This document shows, piece by piece, positions 1 to 8,591 of a DNA stretch of 64,000 bases. Position 1 is the stretch's first letter, and every line of letters starts with the position of its first letter. The notes below the pieces were generated by a model, which ran no database searches, was not told the DNA's origin, and was given only the letters and a program-made list of their open reading frames with translations. Origin of the DNA: Hyphomicrobiales bacterium (lineage in GTDB: Bacteria; Pseudomonadota; Alphaproteobacteria; Rhizobiales; Rhizobiaceae); the NCBI GenBank assembly GCA_002401155.1, contig NVSG01000001.1, forward strand, positions 62,001 to 126,000. Direction: 5' to 3'. The position numbers and the translations under genes were made by a program.

Positions 1-774
1 GATCAGGTCCAAAACCTGGACCCCACGGAGAGAAATCAAAGCTTGACGGATTGCAGATTTCATCTCAACTGAAAGTCCACTTCGGGCAACCCATGGCTTA
101 GTGACATTCGCAAACGATGCAATCGCGCGAATTTTAGCGCCGCGTTTTTTCAAATCTTCATAGACCCATTTACTCACCGCCCCGGCGTCATAGTTGCCAT
201 CGGACACTGCCCAGCCGACGCGGTCATGACGCCGGAGATAAGAGTATCGTGACAAATTACGAACCGTAATGCCGCGACTGGCCAAAAAGTGTTGAGGAAA
301 ATATCGGCCGGTTGTCGAATATATGCTGCCAAATGCAAAACTCTTTCCAGTCAGATCATCCAGTGAAAATATACGGGAATCATTGTGAACGATAATGACG
401 CTTTGAAATGTCTTTTTCTTCTGATCTCCCTCCGCGGCCAGAATATCCAGATCAGGATTTTCATCCTTGGCAAGCACATAAGCTGCCTGCCCATAGCGAC
501 CAAAATCAACACGCCCCTGCGCCAAATCCTGAATTGCCCTGTGATAATTGCGAGCAACTTGCAGTCGTATTTTGACAGGTCTGCCTAATTGTTCCTGCAA
601 TCGGATTTCCAATGCATCCAGTATCGGGCGCATTTTCTGTACCGTCGTTGTCGGCTTTTCAAAGGCATAAGTCCCAAAAACCAGAGTTTCATTTGCCTGG
701 GCTGCCATCATGCCGATAGCTAAAATACAGATCGCCAGAAAGCCCTTCGCTGCTGTTTGAAAAATTTGTCCCAT
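1..774 (-). CDS. PhnD-like periplasmic binding domain protein, 3' end cut by window edge
   Basis: An open frame of 258 codons runs off the left edge without a stop. It starts at an ATG preceded by GGAGAAAAGAG, a good ribosome binding site. The first 26 or so residues form a signal peptide or membrane anchor (hydrophobic run FLAICILAIGMMA, then AQA). The rest resembles PhnD/phosphonate-type binding folds: VFGTYAFEKP near the start, then GRVDFGRYGQAAYVLA, and a DDLTGKSFAFGS segment typical of these domains. It may be a free ABC binding protein. It may instead be the sensor half of a TtrS-like histidine kinase, because it lies back to back with an orphan response regulator. The deciding sequence lies outside the window. 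Fold confidence is good; role is uncertain. Confidence 0.75.
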   Translation of the reverse strand, partial: MGQIFQTAAKGFLAICILAIGMMAAQANETLVFGTYAFEKPTTTVQKMRPILDALEIRLQEQLGRPVKIRLQVARNYHRAIQDLAQGRVDFGRYGQAAYVLAKDENPDLDILAAEGDQKKKTFQSVIIVHNDSRIFSLDDLTGKSFAFGSIYSTTGRYFPQHFLASRGITVRNLSRYSYLRRHDRVGWAVSDGNYDAGAVSKWVYEDLKKRGAKIRAIASFANVTKPWVARSGLSVEMKSAIRQALISLRGVQVLDLI

Positions 775-1094
775 CTCTTTTCTCCATCATGGTCATTTGC
801 TTATGAAGAAGACAACGCAAAGAGCGTACCAGCAGGGTTTTAATTAGGAATTGGGGCCTGCCGCCATTTTGGGAAAGCTTGAATTTTCAGAATGCAAATT
901 ACCCGTATCAGATTGTCAAACTGACATGCTGACTGACAAAATTGGAAAAGTTTTCGAGTATCCGGCAGCGACCCTATACGAGGTCCAACGCACAAAAGAA
1001 CATTCAAAGTTATCCTCACAAGCCCTGTTCACCTTATGCTTCAGCTAAATTTTACACACGATCGAACCATGAAGATTATCCCAGTTCCATCAAT
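775..1094. other. Intergenic region without a recognised gene
   Basis: About 320 bases between the PhnD-like gene and the sigma-54 promoter at 1095. I see only short overlapping frames with no ribosome binding sites and no recognisable products. It presumably holds the leftward promoter of the PhnD-like gene and could hold enhancer sites for the sigma-54 promoter, but no clear repeat stood out. Confidence 0.5.
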
Positions 1095-1109
1095 TGGCAC
1101 ACCTGTTGC
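1095..1109 (+). promoter_or_regulatory. Sigma-54 (RpoN) -24/-12 promoter
   Basis: The sequence TGGCACACCTGTTGC matches the RpoN consensus TGGCACG-N4-TTGC at every defined base except one, with exactly ten bases between the GG (1096-1097) and GC (1108-1109) elements. Transcription would start near 1121, about 27 bases before the ATG of the small secreted protein. A sigma-54 activator is encoded 560 bases downstream. Confidence 0.8.
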
Positions 1110-1147
1110 AACGTGGATGGCAATCGCAACCGAACATGGAGGTAACT

Positions 1148-1492
1148 ATGAAACAACCTATCAAAACAACAATTACAGTCAGTGCCATATCTGTGGCCAT
1201 GTCGCTTGCAGTAACCGCCAGCACGTTTGCAGCCCCAACTTGCGGCACTCACGATCTCATCACCTCCACCCTCGCAGCACAATATAACGAAATTCCACTC
1301 CATCGTGGCCTGACACCGAAGGGCACAATGGTTGAAGTGTTCTCGTCAAAAGCAGGGACATTCACTGTGGTTATCACCATACCAACCGGCAGGAGTTGTC
1401 TTGTGACAGCGGGAACCCATTGGCAGGAAATTGATGCAGCGTCCCATGGTGGCGATAAAGACACTAGCGGGGTTTTAAATCGGGAATTTTAA
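1148..1492 (+). CDS. Small secreted protein of unknown function
   Basis: A 114-residue protein beginning at an ATG with TGGAGGT seven bases upstream; an in-frame start at 1094 lies inside the promoter and is rejected. Residues 1-28 form a classical signal peptide ending AST-FAA, so the mature protein is periplasmic or secreted. The mature part has two cysteines (in PTCGTHD and GRSCLVT) that could form a disulfide, and a beta-rich centre around VEVFSSKAGTFTVV. It resembles a short family of exported hypothetical proteins common in alphaproteobacteria, for which I know no function. It is monocistronic, driven by the sigma-54 promoter at 1095 and followed by a long hairpin. Regulation by the adjacent response regulator is inferred. 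Confidence 0.8.
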   Translation: MKQPIKTTITVSAISVAMSLAVTASTFAAPTCGTHDLITSTLAAQYNEIPLHRGLTPKGTMVEVFSSKAGTFTVVITIPTGRSCLVTAGTHWQEIDAASHGGDKDTSGVLNREF

Positions 1493-1521
1493 GAATACGA
1501 ATACCAGCTCCACTCCCGGCC

Positions 1522-1575
1522 GCCAGCGGTCTCCGAACTCCCTCCCCCTTAGTGTTCGGCTCAAAGACCGCTGGC
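1522..1575. terminator. Long hairpin after the small secreted protein gene
   Basis: A strong stem: GCCAGCGGTCT (1522-1532) pairs with AGACCGCTGGC (1565-1575), and inside it CCGAAC (1533-1538) pairs with GTTCGG (1554-1559). No clean T-run follows (only GTTTATTTA), so it may be a terminator, an mRNA 3' stabiliser, or a structured leader for the response regulator downstream. Confidence 0.6.
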
Positions 1576-1656
1576 AAGCTGCGTTTATTTACGTAGAGGA
1601 ACCGTGGATAAAAAGTGAGGGTTTACCGAATCGCCGTTAAATGTGATGTAGTGACC

Positions 1657-3057
1657 ATGTCACAAAAACAAAATGTACTTTTGGTTGAAGATGATCTTCC
1701 CATTGCGCGAGTCTATCAAGAGTATTTGAAGAAAGAACCCTATGCCCTCACCCACGTAGACTGCGGCAAGGATGCTCTCGACTTCATCGATCAAAATACC
1801 CCGGATGTGGTTATTCTTGATCTCAAGCTTCCCGACATGGATGGCATCGAAATTCTCAAACATATCCAGCAGCGCGCCATTGCGACGGCAGTTATTGTGA
1901 TCACCGCCCATGGCTCAGTAAATTCTGCGGTAGAAGCCATGCGCGAGGGCGCGGCAGATTTCATGATGAAGCCATTCAATGCCGACCGGCTGATTTTCAC
2001 CTTGCGCCACGCATTGGAACGCCAGCAACTCACCCAGATTGTTCGCACATTGAGCGTGGATAATACGCGGACGCAATATTGCAAGTTCATCGGCTCTTCT
2101 GCGGCCATGCAATCGATCTACCGCACAATAGATAATGCGGCCCCCAGCTCTGCGACCGTTTTTATCACAGGTGAATCGGGAACTGGCAAAGAACTATGCG
2201 CCGAAGCCATTCACCAGCAAAGCCCGCGAAGCAGCAAGCCATTCGTAACGCTGAATTGCGGTGCCATCCCCGAAAACCTGATGGAAAGCGAAATCTTCGG
2301 CCACGTCAAAGGTGCTTTTACCGGTGCCATCGCCAATCGTGATGGCCTGGCAAAACAGGCCAATGGCGGGACTCTATTTCTCGATGAAATTTGCGAAATG
2401 AGCCTTACGCTTCAGGTAAAATTATTGAGGTTCATTCAGACCAAAACCTTCCAGAAGGTGGGCGGATCCGAGCTTGAAAAGGTCGATGTGCGCTTTGTCT
2501 GTGCCACCAATAAAAACCCGTGGGGCGAAGTCAGCGCCGGAAACTTCCGTGAAGACCTTTATTACCGTCTCCATGTGATCCCTATCCACTTACCTCCACT
2601 GCGCGACCGCGGTGACGACGTGATGAAAATCTGCGAGCAATTTCTGGAAGCATTCAGCAAAGAAGAAGGAAAGAAATTCACCACCTTCAGTGACGATGCG
2701 CGTGAGACCATCACAAATTATGAATGGCCGGGAAATGTCAGGCAACTTCAAAATGCCATAAGAAACGCAGTCGTTCTTCACGATGGCGAAGAACTCACAG
2801 CAGCGATGTTGCCACCGCTTGCTGGCGGGGTAGACATCGCAGCCGCAGCAGTTTCAACCTCACCCGTATCACCAGCAGCGGCAGCAACCTCCAACATCGT
2901 GTTGAGGCCCATGTGGCAAGTCGAACGTGAAATGATTGAAGCGGCAATGGCCGAGTGCGGCGACAATGTACACAGAGCCGCCGCTTTACTGGAAATCAGC
3001 CCTTCGACAATCTACCGCCGTATTCGCGACGAGGAAAACGGCGAAGACCAATTGTAG
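1657..3057 (+). CDS. Sigma-54-dependent response regulator (NtrC/LuxO class)
   Basis: A 466-residue response regulator in three parts. The REC domain (about 1-120) has acidic residues Asp12-Asp13, phosphoacceptor Asp55 in VVILDLKLPD, Thr83 and Lys105. The AAA+ sigma-54 activation domain (about 145-380) has Walker A GESGTGKE, the sigma-54-contact loop GAFTGA and Walker B GGTLFLDEI. A Fis-type helix-turn-helix closes the protein (AAALLEISPSTIYRRI). An alanine-rich linker precedes the HTH. The ATG at 1657 places the REC domain at the N-terminus; upstream GTG codons at 1615 and 1651 are in frame but poorly supported, and no start has a strong ribosome binding site. No histidine kinase is visible beside it unless the left-edge gene is one. 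Two sigma-54 promoters (1095, 4942) are likely targets. Confidence 0.92.
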   Translation: MSQKQNVLLVEDDLPIARVYQEYLKKEPYALTHVDCGKDALDFIDQNTPDVVILDLKLPDMDGIEILKHIQQRAIATAVIVITAHGSVNSAVEAMREGAADFMMKPFNADRLIFTLRHALERQQLTQIVRTLSVDNTRTQYCKFIGSSAAMQSIYRTIDNAAPSSATVFITGESGTGKELCAEAIHQQSPRSSKPFVTLNCGAIPENLMESEIFGHVKGAFTGAIANRDGLAKQANGGTLFLDEICEMSLTLQVKLLRFIQTKTFQKVGGSELEKVDVRFVCATNKNPWGEVSAGNFREDLYYRLHVIPIHLPPLRDRGDDVMKICEQFLEAFSKEEGKKFTTFSDDARETITNYEWPGNVRQLQNAIRNAVVLHDGEELTAAMLPPLAGGVDIAAAAVSTSPVSPAAAATSNIVLRPMWQVEREMIEAAMAECGDNVHRAAALLEISPSTIYRRIRDEENGEDQL

Positions 3058-3089
3058 AAAATTGCTTGATCTCCGTGAACGAAATCACC

Positions 3090-3113
3090 CCGCCCCATAA
3101 GAATAGAGGGCGG
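3090..3113. terminator. Hairpin between convergent genes
   Basis: CCGCCC (3090-3095) pairs with GGGCGG (3108-3113) across a 12-base loop, located between the end of the response regulator and the end of manC. A shared bidirectional terminator is plausible, although T-tracts are weak. Confidence 0.45.
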
Positions 3114-3167
3114 CGATAATAGAGTTTCTGCCGATAGGTTCGATCAAAGTTACAAATGGCCATGAGA

Positions 3168-4646
3168 CTATTCCGCCGCCAATGGCGATGACGGGTTCTC
3201 GACGCGTCCATAAATATCTTCGAGCCGAACGATATCATCTTCACCGAGATAAGACCCAATTTGCACTTCGATCAGATGCACAGGCACCGTGCCGGGATTA
3301 TATATACGGTGCACAGCGCCTAGAGGGATATAGATCGATTGATCAGGCTTGAGCGTGAGCACATCATCGTCCAGCGTCACCTCGGCGACCCCGCGCACAA
3401 TCGTCCAGTGCTCGCTACGGTGATGGTGATATTGCAACGATAGTTTCTCACCGGGCGCCACCACAATATGTTTCACCTGATGTTGCAGGCCCCAATGCAC
3501 ACCTTCATAGCTACCCCATGGGCGATGAACCTTGCGATGTAATTTCGCAACTTCGCGGTCCTCATGCTTGAGCTGTTCCACGATTTTTGTCACATCCTGC
3601 GAACACTCTTTGCGCATCACCAGAAGCGCATCAGCGGTATCAACGATAACAAGATTGTCCAACCCAACCGTCGCGATCAACCTATCTGAGCCATGCACAT
3701 GCAGGCCCGAACAGTTCACCATTATGGAATCACCAACCGCTGAGTTACCCGCATCATCTGTATCCATGCATTCAGCAAGAGATTGCCACGAACCAATATC
3801 GCTCCAGCCAATATCAATAGTAACAACCACTGCATCTTTGGTTTTTTCCAACACGGCATGATCGATTGAGATATTTGGCACACGCGAAAAGGCTTCGGCT
3901 GCGGGCTTAATCATCCCATTTTTGTTGGAACCCGTTTCAAAAGCCTCAATGCAATGCTCCAAGATGTCCGGCGCATATTTTTGCAATTCATCTAAGATTT
4001 TCTTGGCTTCAAACATGAAGATGCCGCTATTCCAAAAATGCCCTCCCGCTTCAAGCATCTCACCAGCCTTATTCAGATCCGGTTTCTCGATGAACGCATC
4101 AACCTCGAAACACGTATAACCATAAGAAAGCTTCTTTCCCTGTCGAATATATCCATATCCAACCTCCGGACGATTGGCCGGCGTACCAAATGTTACCAGC
4201 GAACCATGCGCTGCCGCTCGCGCACCCATTTGGGCCGCAATATGAAGCGCCTTGGAATTTCGGATAAGATGATCGGACGGTAAAACCAACAACAAGCCTT
4301 CTGGATCATCGACGCCAATCGCCAAAGCGGCCAACGCAATGGCCGCAGCGGTATTGCGCCTTTGCGGCTCAAGAATTGCCAGCCCCGGTTTTATACCAAT
4401 ATCTGCAAGCTGCGCACTTCCCATGAACCAGAATTTTTCATCGGTAACAATCACAGGTGCCTGGAAAACATCGTTATCAGAAACCCGCTTTACCGTCTCC
4501 TGCAACATGGAATGCTCAGAAAGCAATGATTGAAACTGCTTGGGCCTACCTTCCCTTGATAAAGGCCAAAGCCTTGATCCTGATCCACCACACAAGATGA
4601 CAGGATAGATATTTCGGTTGGATACTGTTGATGGGGGCATTTTCAT
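3168..4646 (-). CDS. manC: Mannose-1-phosphate guanylyltransferase / mannose-6-phosphate isomerase
   Basis: A 492-residue type II bifunctional enzyme that makes GDP-mannose from mannose-1-phosphate and usually also isomerises fructose-6-phosphate to mannose-6-phosphate. The N-terminal nucleotidyltransferase has the signature VILCGGSGSRLWPLSR and the metal-binding FVTFG-type core. The C-terminal cupin isomerase has RPWGSYEGV, the metal-ligand motif SLQYHHHRSEHW and a final IPLGAVHRI. Length matches AlgA/XanB/ManC. Two start codons (4646 and 4640) follow AAGGA; the second is better spaced. It is divergent from algD, and with algD and the mutase at 6825 it covers the route from mannose phosphate to GDP-mannuronate. 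No polymer synthase or export genes lie in the window. Confidence 0.93.
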   Translation of the reverse strand: MKMPPSTVSNRNIYPVILCGGSGSRLWPLSREGRPKQFQSLLSEHSMLQETVKRVSDNDVFQAPVIVTDEKFWFMGSAQLADIGIKPGLAILEPQRRNTAAAIALAALAIGVDDPEGLLLVLPSDHLIRNSKALHIAAQMGARAAAHGSLVTFGTPANRPEVGYGYIRQGKKLSYGYTCFEVDAFIEKPDLNKAGEMLEAGGHFWNSGIFMFEAKKILDELQKYAPDILEHCIEAFETGSNKNGMIKPAAEAFSRVPNISIDHAVLEKTKDAVVVTIDIGWSDIGSWQSLAECMDTDDAGNSAVGDSIMVNCSGLHVHGSDRLIATVGLDNLVIVDTADALLVMRKECSQDVTKIVEQLKHEDREVAKLHRKVHRPWGSYEGVHWGLQHQVKHIVVAPGEKLSLQYHHHRSEHWTIVRGVAEVTLDDDVLTLKPDQSIYIPLGAVHRIYNPGTVPVHLIEVQIGSYLGEDDIVRLEDIYGRVENPSSPLAAE

Positions 4647-4711
4647 TTTCCTTCATATAACAGCACGGCTCATATGCCTGCTTCCTGCAAATGAAGGTTC
4701 AAAAAACGTGC

Positions 4712-4734
4712 CAACCATGGTTAGCAAATGGTTG
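4712..4734. promoter_or_regulatory. Inverted repeat in the manC-algD intergenic region, possible activator site
   Basis: CAACCAT (4712-4718) is repeated in inverse as ATGGTTG (4728-4734), nine bases apart and about 210 bases upstream of the sigma-54 promoter of algD. That is a usual distance for an enhancer bound by an NtrC-class activator. The whole 4647-4997 gap holds no gene. Binding is inferred from position and symmetry only. Confidence 0.35.
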
Positions 4735-4941
4735 ACGGACGATTTTCGTGCGTGAGCATTGATAGTCAATGGTTTCAGGCAATTCTCACAATACGCCCAA
4801 GAAGCTGAATGAAGGCGTTTCCACTATAAAATTGTCAATTTGCCACGCAGATCGACATAAATCAGCCTTTCCCTCCCCCAACATAGAAATCACAGGACCC
4901 AAAGCTCCGTCTCACCAACAGTTTCAGGAGAAAAAGGCTTC

Positions 4942-4956
4942 TGGCACAATATCTGC
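4942..4956 (+). promoter_or_regulatory. Sigma-54 (RpoN) promoter of algD
   Basis: TGGCACAATATCTGC fits the RpoN consensus with GG (4943-4944) and GC (4955-4956) exactly ten bases apart; one T of the -12 TTGC is replaced by C. Transcription would start near 4968, about 30 bases before the algD ATG. In Pseudomonas, algD is also a target of alternative sigma factors and NtrC-class activators, but that is only an analogy. Confidence 0.65.
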
Positions 4957-4997
4957 AATCTCCTAAGGCACAAACCAAAAAACCGTGGAGATGAATT

Positions 4998-6776
4998 ATG
5001 ACTACCATTATCAACTTGCCATATAGCCCAGATGAAAAAACAAATTTTGGGAAGAAGAAAACCCATGCTCGCATCTCCATATTTGGTCTTGGTTATGTCG
5101 GGCTGGTTTCTACAGCATGTTTTGCCGATTGCAATTATCATGTGATCGGTGTCGATCCAGACGTCAAAAAACGTTACATAATCCGCGAAGGAAAATCACC
5201 AATCGTAGAACCGGGACTGGAAAAGTTACTGGCACGCGGCACATCCAATGGCCACATAAGAGTGATTTCAGACGGTGAAAATGCAGTCCTTAATACAGAC
5301 ATTTCATTCGTATGCGTTGGCACACCAAGCAAGGCCGATGGCAGCTGTGATTTGAAATATTTGCGCACGGTTTCCCGCCAGATCGGCAAGGCGTTGGCTA
5401 AAAAAGATAAATACCATGTGGTGGTATTTAGAAGCACAATCCCTCCGGGCACCACCCGCAATGTATTGCTGCCAATTCTTGAAAAAGCCTCGGGCAAAAA
5501 AGCAGGTGACGATTTCGGCGTAAGTTTTCATCCAGAGTTCCTGCGTGAAAGCACGGCTATATCTGATTTTTTTGATCCGCCAAAAACCGTAGTTGGAGGC
5601 ATTGACGAACGCTCGCGCCAGCTTGTCGCCGCCTTCTATCATGGCATCGATAAAAACGTCATTGAGACAAGTCTCGAAGTTGCAGAAACCGTAAAGTACG
5701 TGGACAATACCTGGCACGCTTTGAAGGTTTCGTTCAGCAACGAAATTGGCAACATCTGTCAGGCACTAAAAGTCGACAGCCACAAAGTGATGGACATCTT
5801 TGTTCAGGATACAAAGCTGAACATCTCGGCCACTTACATGAAACCGGGTTTTGCATTTGGCGGTTCGTGCCTGCCGAAAGATGTGCGTGAAATCAACCAT
5901 CTTGCAAAGAGTTTGAATGTACCAACCCCGGTGTTGGGAAGCATCATTGAATCAAACTCAAATCAGATTACTCATGCCGCTGACATGATCAAAATCTCGA
6001 AACCTGACGTGGTAACGTTTCTCGGCATTACCTTTAAGGCGAATACCGATGATCTTCGCGAGAGCCCTGTCCTGCCGCTGATTTCACAACTGGTAGCTGA
6101 AGGCATCAAGATTAAGTTCTTTGATCCCAATCTCAATTTGGATAGTTCTGTTCGCCACCATCTCCAGCACTCAAAACATGAGAAAGACAGCATCGATCAA
6201 CTGATGGAATTTCTGCCTGCGATGGCCAGTGTATCGATTGAGGCTGCTTGCGAAAACAGTGATGTAATCGTGGTTTGCCACAATGACATGGCTTACCGCT
6301 CAGCAGTCATAGACCGGGAATCTCATCAAAAAGTTGTTGATCTGGTCCGCATCTTTGGTGGTCAGGACAATTGGCAAGAACTTGCTGCGGTCGGCATGGA
6401 CGATTATGTCCAAAAACCTGCAAGCCTTGAAACTCTGCAACTGAAAATCAACCAATGGACCCGTCCCACCGAAAAAGCCCTGAATATTCTTCTGGCGGAG
6501 GACGAAGTTGCCAACGCTGCTGTAATCAAAGCCAAACTAGCAAAACTGGGCCACAATGTGCGCATCGCAACGACTGGGTTTGAGGCATTGCGCGCCGCTC
6601 GTTACGAGCCTTTCGATTTGATTTTCATGGATATCAAAATGCCGGAGATGTGCGGCAAGGAAGCAACTTCGCGCATCAGAGCACTGGATTCGTCCCATGC
6701 CAGTGTACCAATTGTTGCCCTCACGGCACTCGCAGCACCTGAAGAAAGCGTCACCTATACCGGCATTTGCTGGTAG
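4998..6776 (+). CDS. algD: GDP-mannose 6-dehydrogenase with an inserted permuted receiver domain
   Basis: A 592-residue AlgD-type enzyme that oxidises GDP-mannose to GDP-mannuronate with NAD. The Rossmann motif IFGLGYVGLV begins near residue 28, after an extension of about 24 residues not found in Pseudomonas AlgD. The catalytic cysteine is Cys291 in GFAFGGSCLPKD, and the C-terminal domain has FLGITFKANTDDLRESP. AlgD enzymes are about 436 residues and end in a DLV...GICW tail. Here KVVDLVRIF (to residue 453) is separated from the final YTGICW (587-592) by about 127 residues of receiver-domain sequence, described as its own feature. The reading frame is intact throughout, so this is not a simple frameshifted pseudogene. 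Whether the enzyme remains active is unknown. The gene is upstream of the mutase at 6825. Confidence 0.9.
   Translation: MTTIINLPYSPDEKTNFGKKKTHARISIFGLGYVGLVSTACFADCNYHVIGVDPDVKKRYIIREGKSPIVEPGLEKLLARGTSNGHIRVISDGENAVLNTDISFVCVGTPSKADGSCDLKYLRTVSRQIGKALAKKDKYHVVVFRSTIPPGTTRNVLLPILEKASGKKAGDDFGVSFHPEFLRESTAISDFFDPPKTVVGGIDERSRQLVAAFYHGIDKNVIETSLEVAETVKYVDNTWHALKVSFSNEIGNICQALKVDSHKVMDIFVQDTKLNISATYMKPGFAFGGSCLPKDVREINHLAKSLNVPTPVLGSIIESNSNQITHAADMIKISKPDVVTFLGITFKANTDDLRESPVLPLISQLVAEGIKIKFFDPNLNLDSSVRHHLQHSKHEKDSIDQLMEFLPAMASVSIEAACENSDVIVVCHNDMAYRSAVIDRESHQKVVDLVRIFGGQDNWQELAAVGMDDYVQKPASLETLQLKINQWTRPTEKALNILLAEDEVANAAVIKAKLAKLGHNVRIATTGFEALRAARYEPFDLIFMDIKMPEMCGKEATSRIRALDSSHASVPIVALTALAAPEESVTYTGICW
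6357..6740 (+). other. Circularly permuted REC (receiver) domain inserted in algD
   Basis: Residues 454 to about 580 of the AlgD product are receiver sequence in rotated order. First comes the second half: helix 4 and strand 5 with GMDDYVQKP (Lys473), and helix 5 ending LKINQW. Then a short linker TRPTEKA. Then the first half: NILLAEDE (Glu501, Asp502), the phosphoacceptor strand LIFMDIKMPEM (Asp545) and strand 4 IVALTALA (Thr576). Every conserved functional residue of a receiver is present once, but Lys precedes the acidic pocket. This is what excision of one repeat from tandem receivers, as in a hybrid kinase, would give. Sequence assignment is firm; origin and function are inferred. Confidence 0.75.
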
Positions 6777-6824
6777 AAGCTGCGCCCCAAAATTAAATTA
6801 TCCAAATCACGAAAGAAGAGTGCC

Positions 6825-8258
6825 ATGCGATATTTCAACAAACCTCTACGCGCAGATAAATGCTGTAAACTGAGTTGCTTTACCGCCTATGATGTACGTG
6901 GAAAACTCGGCCCGGAACTCAATGAAGATATTGCCTATCGGATCGGGCGGGCATTTGCCCAGCATCTAAAAGCACGGTGCGTGGTTATCGGCGGCGATAA
7001 CCGCCTGACCAGTGAGAAGTTAAAAAAAGCAGTATCACACGGAATAATGGACGCTGGCGCAAATGTAATTGACTTGGGCATGACAGGGACAGAAGAGGTC
7101 TATTTCGCCTCATTCCATCTGGATGTAGATGGTGGCATAGAAATCACAGCAAGCCACAACCCCAAAAATTACAATGGCATGAAATTCGTTGGTCGTGGCG
7201 CAAAACCAATCAGTAGCGACAATGAACTGGCTTCAATTAAAGCATTGGCAGAAAGTCAAAATTTCACGTCGGCTCGCAAACGCGGCACCCTTACCCATAG
7301 GTCATTACTCAATGCTTATCGAGACCATTTGCTTGGCTTTATAACACCTAAGAAATTGTCTCCTCTTAGGCTGGTGGTCAACGCAGGTAACGGTGCAGCC
7401 GGCCATGTCATCGATACTATCGAAACACAGTTTTTGAGTAATGATATTCCCATCGAATTCATCAAAATTCACCACCGACCAGATGGCAAGTTTCCTCATG
7501 GTATTCCAAACCCACTATTGCCGGAAAACCGCGAAGTAACCTCCCAAGCCGTGAGAGAACATCACGCAGATATGGGTATTGCCTGGGACGGCGATTTTGA
7601 TCGTTGCTTCTTCTTTGATGGGCATGGTGATTTCATTGAGGGCTATTACATTGTTGGCCTATTGGCTGATGCGTTCTTACATCAACACCCCGGCGAAACC
7701 ATCATTCATGATCCGCGCCTGACATGGAATACCATCGACATCGTAAAAACAGCTGGCGGCGTACCTGTTTCATCCAAAACCGGCCACTCATTTATCAAGC
7801 AATGCATGCGCAAAGAAAACGCCATCTACGGCGGGGAAATGAGCGCCCACCACTATTTTCGCGATTTCGCCTATTGTGATAGCGGTATGATCCCATGGCT
7901 ATTGTTGATTGAACTGATCAGCAATACGGGAAACTCATTAGCAGAATTAGTCGAAGAGCGCATCGCTGCTTTCCCCTGTAGCGGCGAACTCAACTACAAG
8001 GTTGCTAACGTCAAAAAAGCAATCAAACGGGTACGCAACTATTACGCTACGGAGGAGCAATCCTGGTACACAGACGGTCAGGAAGTGCCCGATTTGGATG
8101 ACATCGATGGGCTGAGCATAACGTTCAGCGACTGGCGCTTAAACTTGCGCGCATCGAATACCGAGCCACTCTTGCGTTTGAATGTTGAGGCAAAAAACGA
8201 CCGCCAATTGGTTCGCAAACACGTGGCAGAAATTGAACATATAATCAGAGAACACTAA
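6825..8258 (+). CDS. algC: Phosphomannomutase/phosphoglucomutase
   Basis: A 477-residue alpha-D-phosphohexomutase, converting mannose-6-phosphate to mannose-1-phosphate (often also the glucose phosphates). The phosphoserine loop is [14 protein letters not shown], the metal-binding loop is [13 protein letters not shown], the sugar-binding loop is [10 protein letters not shown], and the phosphate-binding loop is [10 protein letters not shown] near the C-terminus. All four domains are present and length fits the AlgC/ManB family. A GAAGAG ribosome binding site precedes the ATG, which lies 48 bases after algD, so the two probably share the sigma-54 transcript. ManC, this enzyme and AlgD together supply GDP-mannuronate. 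The symbol could equally be manB. Confidence 0.9.
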   Translation: MRYFNKPLRADKCCKLSCFTAYDVRGKLGPELNEDIAYRIGRAFAQHLKARCVVIGGDNRLTSEKLKKAVSHGIMDAGANVIDLGMTGTEEVYFASFHLDVDGGIEITASHNPKNYNGMKFVGRGAKPISSDNELASIKALAESQNFTSARKRGTLTHRSLLNAYRDHLLGFITPKKLSPLRLVVNAGNGAAGHVIDTIETQFLSNDIPIEFIKIHHRPDGKFPHGIPNPLLPENREVTSQAVREHHADMGIAWDGDFDRCFFFDGHGDFIEGYYIVGLLADAFLHQHPGETIIHDPRLTWNTIDIVKTAGGVPVSSKTGHSFIKQCMRKENAIYGGEMSAHHYFRDFAYCDSGMIPWLLLIELISNTGNSLAELVEERIAAFPCSGELNYKVANVKKAIKRVRNYYATEEQSWYTDGQEVPDLDDIDGLSITFSDWRLNLRASNTEPLLRLNVEAKNDRQLVRKHVAEIEHIIREH

Positions 8259-8591
8259 ACCGATAGAAAATTACGGTTCAAAAATCGGAGGTAATTCCTG
8301 TTATTTCGCTCGCCAGCGACATCATTAGTCTGCAAACAATCAAACCAAAATCCTTGAATATTATGGATGAAATTTGATCTTCTAGTGCATATACAACATA
8401 CACAACACGTCACAACCATTTGATTTATATAATTTTTTACACCCAATCTATCATTGCGCAATTGAGAATATTCAATATGTATTTTTCAAAAAATTTATGA
8501 CACATTACAGATAGTTAGCTTTAAAGTATTTTCGAACTAAATTGGATCAAATTGCACGGTTTTTACACCACTCGAAAGGACTACACGGCGG
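8259..8591. other. AT-rich intergenic region
   Basis: About 330 bases, visibly richer in A and T than its surroundings, with no credible coding frame. It lies between the end of the mannuronate genes and an integrase remnant, so it may mark the edge of a past insertion. I saw no tRNA and no obvious attachment-site repeat. Confidence 0.5.

Noticed and set aside
5716-5735. TGGCACG match inside algD
   Set aside because: Lacks the GC element at the correct ten-base spacing and lies in coding sequence.
6357-6776. Interpretation of the algD C-terminus as a simple frameshift or separate response-regulator gene
   Set aside because: The frame is continuous, there is no start codon with ribosome site at the junction, and the AlgD tail GICW reappears at the end.
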